This document shows positions 61,869 through 64,000 of a DNA stretch of 64,000 bases, piece by piece. This DNA is from Sandaracinaceae bacterium (GTDB lineage: Bacteria > Myxococcota_A > Polyangia > Polyangiales > Sandaracinaceae). The stretch covers positions 558,001-622,000 of the forward strand of contig JACKEC010000014.1 of assembly GCA_020633195.1 (NCBI GenBank), in the 5' to 3' direction. Positions within the stretch are counted from its first letter, which is position 1. The number at the start of each line of letters is the position of its first letter. The position numbers and the translations under genes are program-made. The notes below the pieces were generated by a model, which was not told the origin of the DNA, did not search any database, and worked only from the letters and a program-made list of their open reading frames with translations.

Positions 61869-63485
61869 ATGCGACGTCGCCACCCCGCCTACTTCGCGGT
61901 CGCCGCATTGGTCCTGCTGACCGGGTCGGGCGGCTCCTGCTCGGATCAGAGTCGAGACGAGACCACGCCCTCCCCCAGCGCGACCCTGCCCGCGCCCGAG
62001 CTGCGGCTCGTGGTGGTGACGGACCTCGACGGCTACCTCGAGCCGTGCGGCTGCACGAGCCGACCGCTCGGGGGGATCGACAGGATGGCCGCCCAGATCG
62101 CGGCGCTCCGCGCCGAGGGGCCGCCCACCCTGGTGGTCATGGCCGGCGACGCCTTCTTCCACGGCGCCCCGCACGGCGGTGACGTGGAGCGCGCGCGCGA
62201 TCAGGAGGTCCTGCGCGCGGAGACCCTGAAAGAGATCATCGACCGCCTCGGGATCGCGGCCGTGACGCCGGGCCGGCTCGACTTCTCCTTCGGCGTGGAC
62301 CGCTTCGTCGAGCTGGCCCGAGGGTCGCGCGCGAAGTGGCTCGCGGCGGGCGTCTCGGCGGGGGAGCCCTCGGCCTTTCAGCCGAGCGAGCGCGTCGAGG
62401 TGGGCGGGGTCTCGGTCGCGCTCGTCGGGTTCGCCGATCTGCGCGGGACCGACGGCGCGCTGCCGGCGGACCTGACCGGCCCCGACGATCCGCTCGCGGC
62501 GGGGCGCGAGGCCGTCGCGGCGGCGAACGCCGACGTCGTGGTCGCGCTCGTGAGCGGAGACCGGCGCCTCGCCCGACGCGTGGCCGCGCTCGATGGGGTC
62601 GACTTCGTCGTGCAGGGCGGCCTCGACGAGGCCGAGGCGCGGACGCCCGCGAGCACCGACGGCGCGGCGATCCTGCACGCGGGCCGGCAGGGGCAAGGCC
62701 TCACCGTCGTCGACCTGCGACGCGGCGAGGGCGGGTGGACCGACGCGAGCGAGTGGAGCCGCGAGTCTGAGCGCGCCCACGTCGCCGAGCGGGTCGAGGC
62801 GCTCGAGCGCCGCGTGGCGGAGTGGGAGGCGGACGACTCGACGCCGGCGGCCGACCTCGCCGCGCAGCGCCGGCGCCTGACAGAGCTCCGCGCCGAGCTC
62901 GCGGCCCTCACCACCCCGCCTCCCGTACAGGGCGCGTACTTCCGCGCGCGCTACGTCGAGCTGCCCCCCGAGGCGCCTCGCGACGCCGAGGTCACGTCCC
63001 TGATGCGGGCGCTCGATCGTCGCGTGAACGAGCACAACCGCGAGCTGTTCGCGGACTGGACGGCCGAGCCCGCGCCCGAGGGGACCCCGAGCTACGTGGG
63101 CTCCGAGCGCTGCGCGACCTGCCACGCGTCGGCGATGACCTGGTGGCGCGGCCACGCGCACGGGCGGGCCTACGCGACGCTCGCGGACCGGGACAAGAAC
63201 TTCAACCTGAGCTGCGTCGGCTGCCACGTCACCGGCTACCTCCGCCCCGGCGGCGCGACGGTCACCCACACCGGGCCGCTCCAGAACGTGGGCTGCGAGA
63301 GCTGCCACGGCCCGGGCTCGATGCACTCGCGCGACCCCGCCCACGCGGCGGTCGACGTCGTCCGCGATCCGCAGGAGCGCACGTGCCTCGGGTGCCACAC
63401 CCCCGAGCACTCCGACCGGTTCAGCTACCCGGCCTACCGACAGATGGTGATCGTCCCCGGCCACGGCGCCCCCTCCGAGGGGTAG
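61869..63485 (+). CDS. UshA-like metallophosphoesterase-fold protein fused to tetraheme cytochrome c
   Basis: 538 aa, exported, with a hydrophobic signal and a Cys at about 24 (lipobox weak: GGS-C). The N-terminal half (about 45-270) is UshA/calcineurin-like, with a PCGCTSRPLGG motif like that of UshA-like (seleno)proteins. Its ligand motifs are changed: TDLDGY where the usual TDxHG stands, and GRLDFS in place of GNHEFD. A helical coiled linker (about 300-355) precedes a cytochrome c554-like part with four CxxCH heme sites at residues 415, 449, 476 and 506. It is likely a periplasmic electron-transfer protein. The phosphatase part is probably non-catalytic. Confidence 0.85.
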   Translation: MRRRHPAYFAVAALVLLTGSGGSCSDQSRDETTPSPSATLPAPELRLVVVTDLDGYLEPCGCTSRPLGGIDRMAAQIAALRAEGPPTLVVMAGDAFFHGAPHGGDVERARDQEVLRAETLKEIIDRLGIAAVTPGRLDFSFGVDRFVELARGSRAKWLAAGVSAGEPSAFQPSERVEVGGVSVALVGFADLRGTDGALPADLTGPDDPLAAGREAVAAANADVVVALVSGDRRLARRVAALDGVDFVVQGGLDEAEARTPASTDGAAILHAGRQGQGLTVVDLRRGEGGWTDASEWSRESERAHVAERVEALERRVAEWEADDSTPAADLAAQRRRLTELRAELAALTTPPPVQGAYFRARYVELPPEAPRDAEVTSLMRALDRRVNEHNRELFADWTAEPAPEGTPSYVGSERCATCHASAMTWWRGHAHGRAYATLADRDKNFNLSCVGCHVTGYLRPGGATVTHTGPLQNVGCESCHGPGSMHSRDPAHAAVDVVRDPQERTCLGCHTPEHSDRFSYPAYRQMVIVPGHGAPSEG

Positions 63486-63490
63486 CGCGC

Positions 63491-63703
63491 TAGCAGGCCG
63501 CTGAAATGGGCCCGAAGGGACCGTTTCGGAGCCTGCTCCGTGCCCGTGCCCGTGCCCCTGCCCGTGCCCGCCCGTGACCCGTGAGCGTTCCCCGTGCCCG
63601 AGATCACGCGCCTTCTGCGGGAACGGTCCGGGCACGGGCACGGGCACGGGCATGCGCGCTTCGCGCGCGGCACGGAAGCAGGCTGCTTTTCAGCAGCCTG
63701 CTA
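63491..63703. repeat. MITE-like element with terminal inverted repeats and internal hexamer arrays
   Basis: The ends are near-perfect inverted repeats: TAGCAGGCCGCTGAAA at 63491-63506 and its match at 63688-63703 (one mismatch). Inside are two arrays of the TGCCCG hexamer, one forward (about 63541-63575) and one inverted (about 63628-63652), which could form a long hairpin. The right end also holds its own small hairpin (AGCAGGCTGC-TTTTCA-GCAGCCTGCT). There is no transposase or open frame. It looks like a non-autonomous mobile or repeat element. Confidence 0.65.
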
Positions 63704-64000
63704 CGGCCGGGAGAGGATCTCGGCTCGGATCTCGATCACCCCGGCGCGGATCATGTCGAGCTGCTCCGCCGCCGCCCGCGAGAGGTCGAGGATCCGCGAG
63801 GAGTCGCGGAACGGGCCCCTGTCGTTGACGCGCACGGTGACGGTGGCGCCCGTGTCCACCCGCGTCACGCGGACCATCGTGCCGAACGGCAGGTCCCGGC
63901 TCGCGGCGGTCAGCGCGCCGGGGTCGTACGGCTCGCCGCTCGCGGTCGCGTTCCCTGCCAGCGAGTCCGCGTAGTAGCTCGCGCGGCCGGTTCGCTCCTC
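63701..64000 (-). CDS. rlpA: RlpA-like septal-ring protein (3' part, runs off the right edge)
   Basis: 99 codons plus the stop are visible on the minus strand, so the N-terminus is outside the window. The double-psi beta-barrel has GRASYYADSLAGNATASGE, then LTAASRDLPFGTMVRV, VRVNDRGPF and RILDLSRAAAEQLDM. RlpA cuts peptidoglycan denuded of stem peptides at the septum. The stop TAG at 63701-63703 is the outer end of the repeat element, so the element's edge ends this reading frame. Confidence 0.9.
   Translation of the reverse strand, partial: EERTGRASYYADSLAGNATASGEPYDPGALTAASRDLPFGTMVRVTRVDTGATVTVRVNDRGPFRDSSRILDLSRAAAEQLDMIRAGVIEIRAEILSRP

Noticed and set aside
63541..63660. Possible CRISPR or terminator at the TGCCCG repeats
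   Set aside because: The hexamers form one inverted pair without spacers; no T-run follows. A MITE-like element explains them better.

Overview
The window is about 70% G+C with strong third-position G/C bias, few intergenic bases and many GTG starts. Gene content points to a myxobacterium (Myxococcota, Polyangia-like, perhaps near Sandaracinus). The clues are four Hanks-type Ser/Thr kinases, a PP2C phosphatase, PEGA and Cys-rich lipoproteins, a matrixin ending in a MYXO-CTERM-like tail, and a CysO/CysM/Mec+ cysteine pathway. This assignment is inference from content; no rRNA or tRNA was seen. Nineteen adjacent same-strand gene pairs overlap by exactly 4 nt (ATGA, GTGA or TTGA), and I used this to choose many starts.

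Layout, 1-25.5 kb: a truncated ABC exporter; a secreted matrixin and its partner protein; a queuosine-precursor-type transporter with a TPR protein; a heavy-metal RND efflux operon (RND pump, adaptor, outer-membrane channel); an HtrA-like protease; a PP2C phosphatase followed by a kinase/PEGA pair; three tandem paralogous Cys-rich lipoproteins bracketed by two zinc-ribbon kinases; and a pair of amidohydrolase paralogs, the second without metal ligands.

Layout, 25.5-46 kb: a DUF455 ferritin-like protein with an ATP-grasp protein; a stand-alone M17 N-terminal domain; nusB-ribH-ribBX-ribD-nrdR (riboflavin synthesis and dNTP control); rlmD; mnmA and a cysteine desulfurase (tRNA thiolation and sulfur supply) with a response-regulator/histidine-kinase hybrid; a MshEN protein; and methylmalonyl-CoA mutase (two subunits plus MeaB) downstream of a HARE-HTH/Mrr-like protein with an acidic tail.

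Layout, 46-64 kb: a lipoprotein with an internal duplication; ddl; a pair of related lipoproteins; a HEAT-repeat protein; a large kinase; DedA; then a compact plus-strand sulfur operon (Rrf2 regulator, CysK, E1-like ThiF/MoeB, CysO-type carrier, a miniature E1 remnant, CysM, Mec+ JAMM protease, Nudix-AMMECR1 fusion). Next comes the ribosome operon rpsP-khpA-rimM-trmD-SPOUT-rplS on the minus strand, a UshA-like/tetraheme cytochrome fusion, a MITE-like repeat element, and the 3' end of an RlpA gene.

The best candidates for something new are the sulfur operon with its miniature E1-like protein and Nudix-AMMECR1 fusion, and the HARE-HTH protein in the mutase operon. No gene-free stretch exceeds 300 bases.
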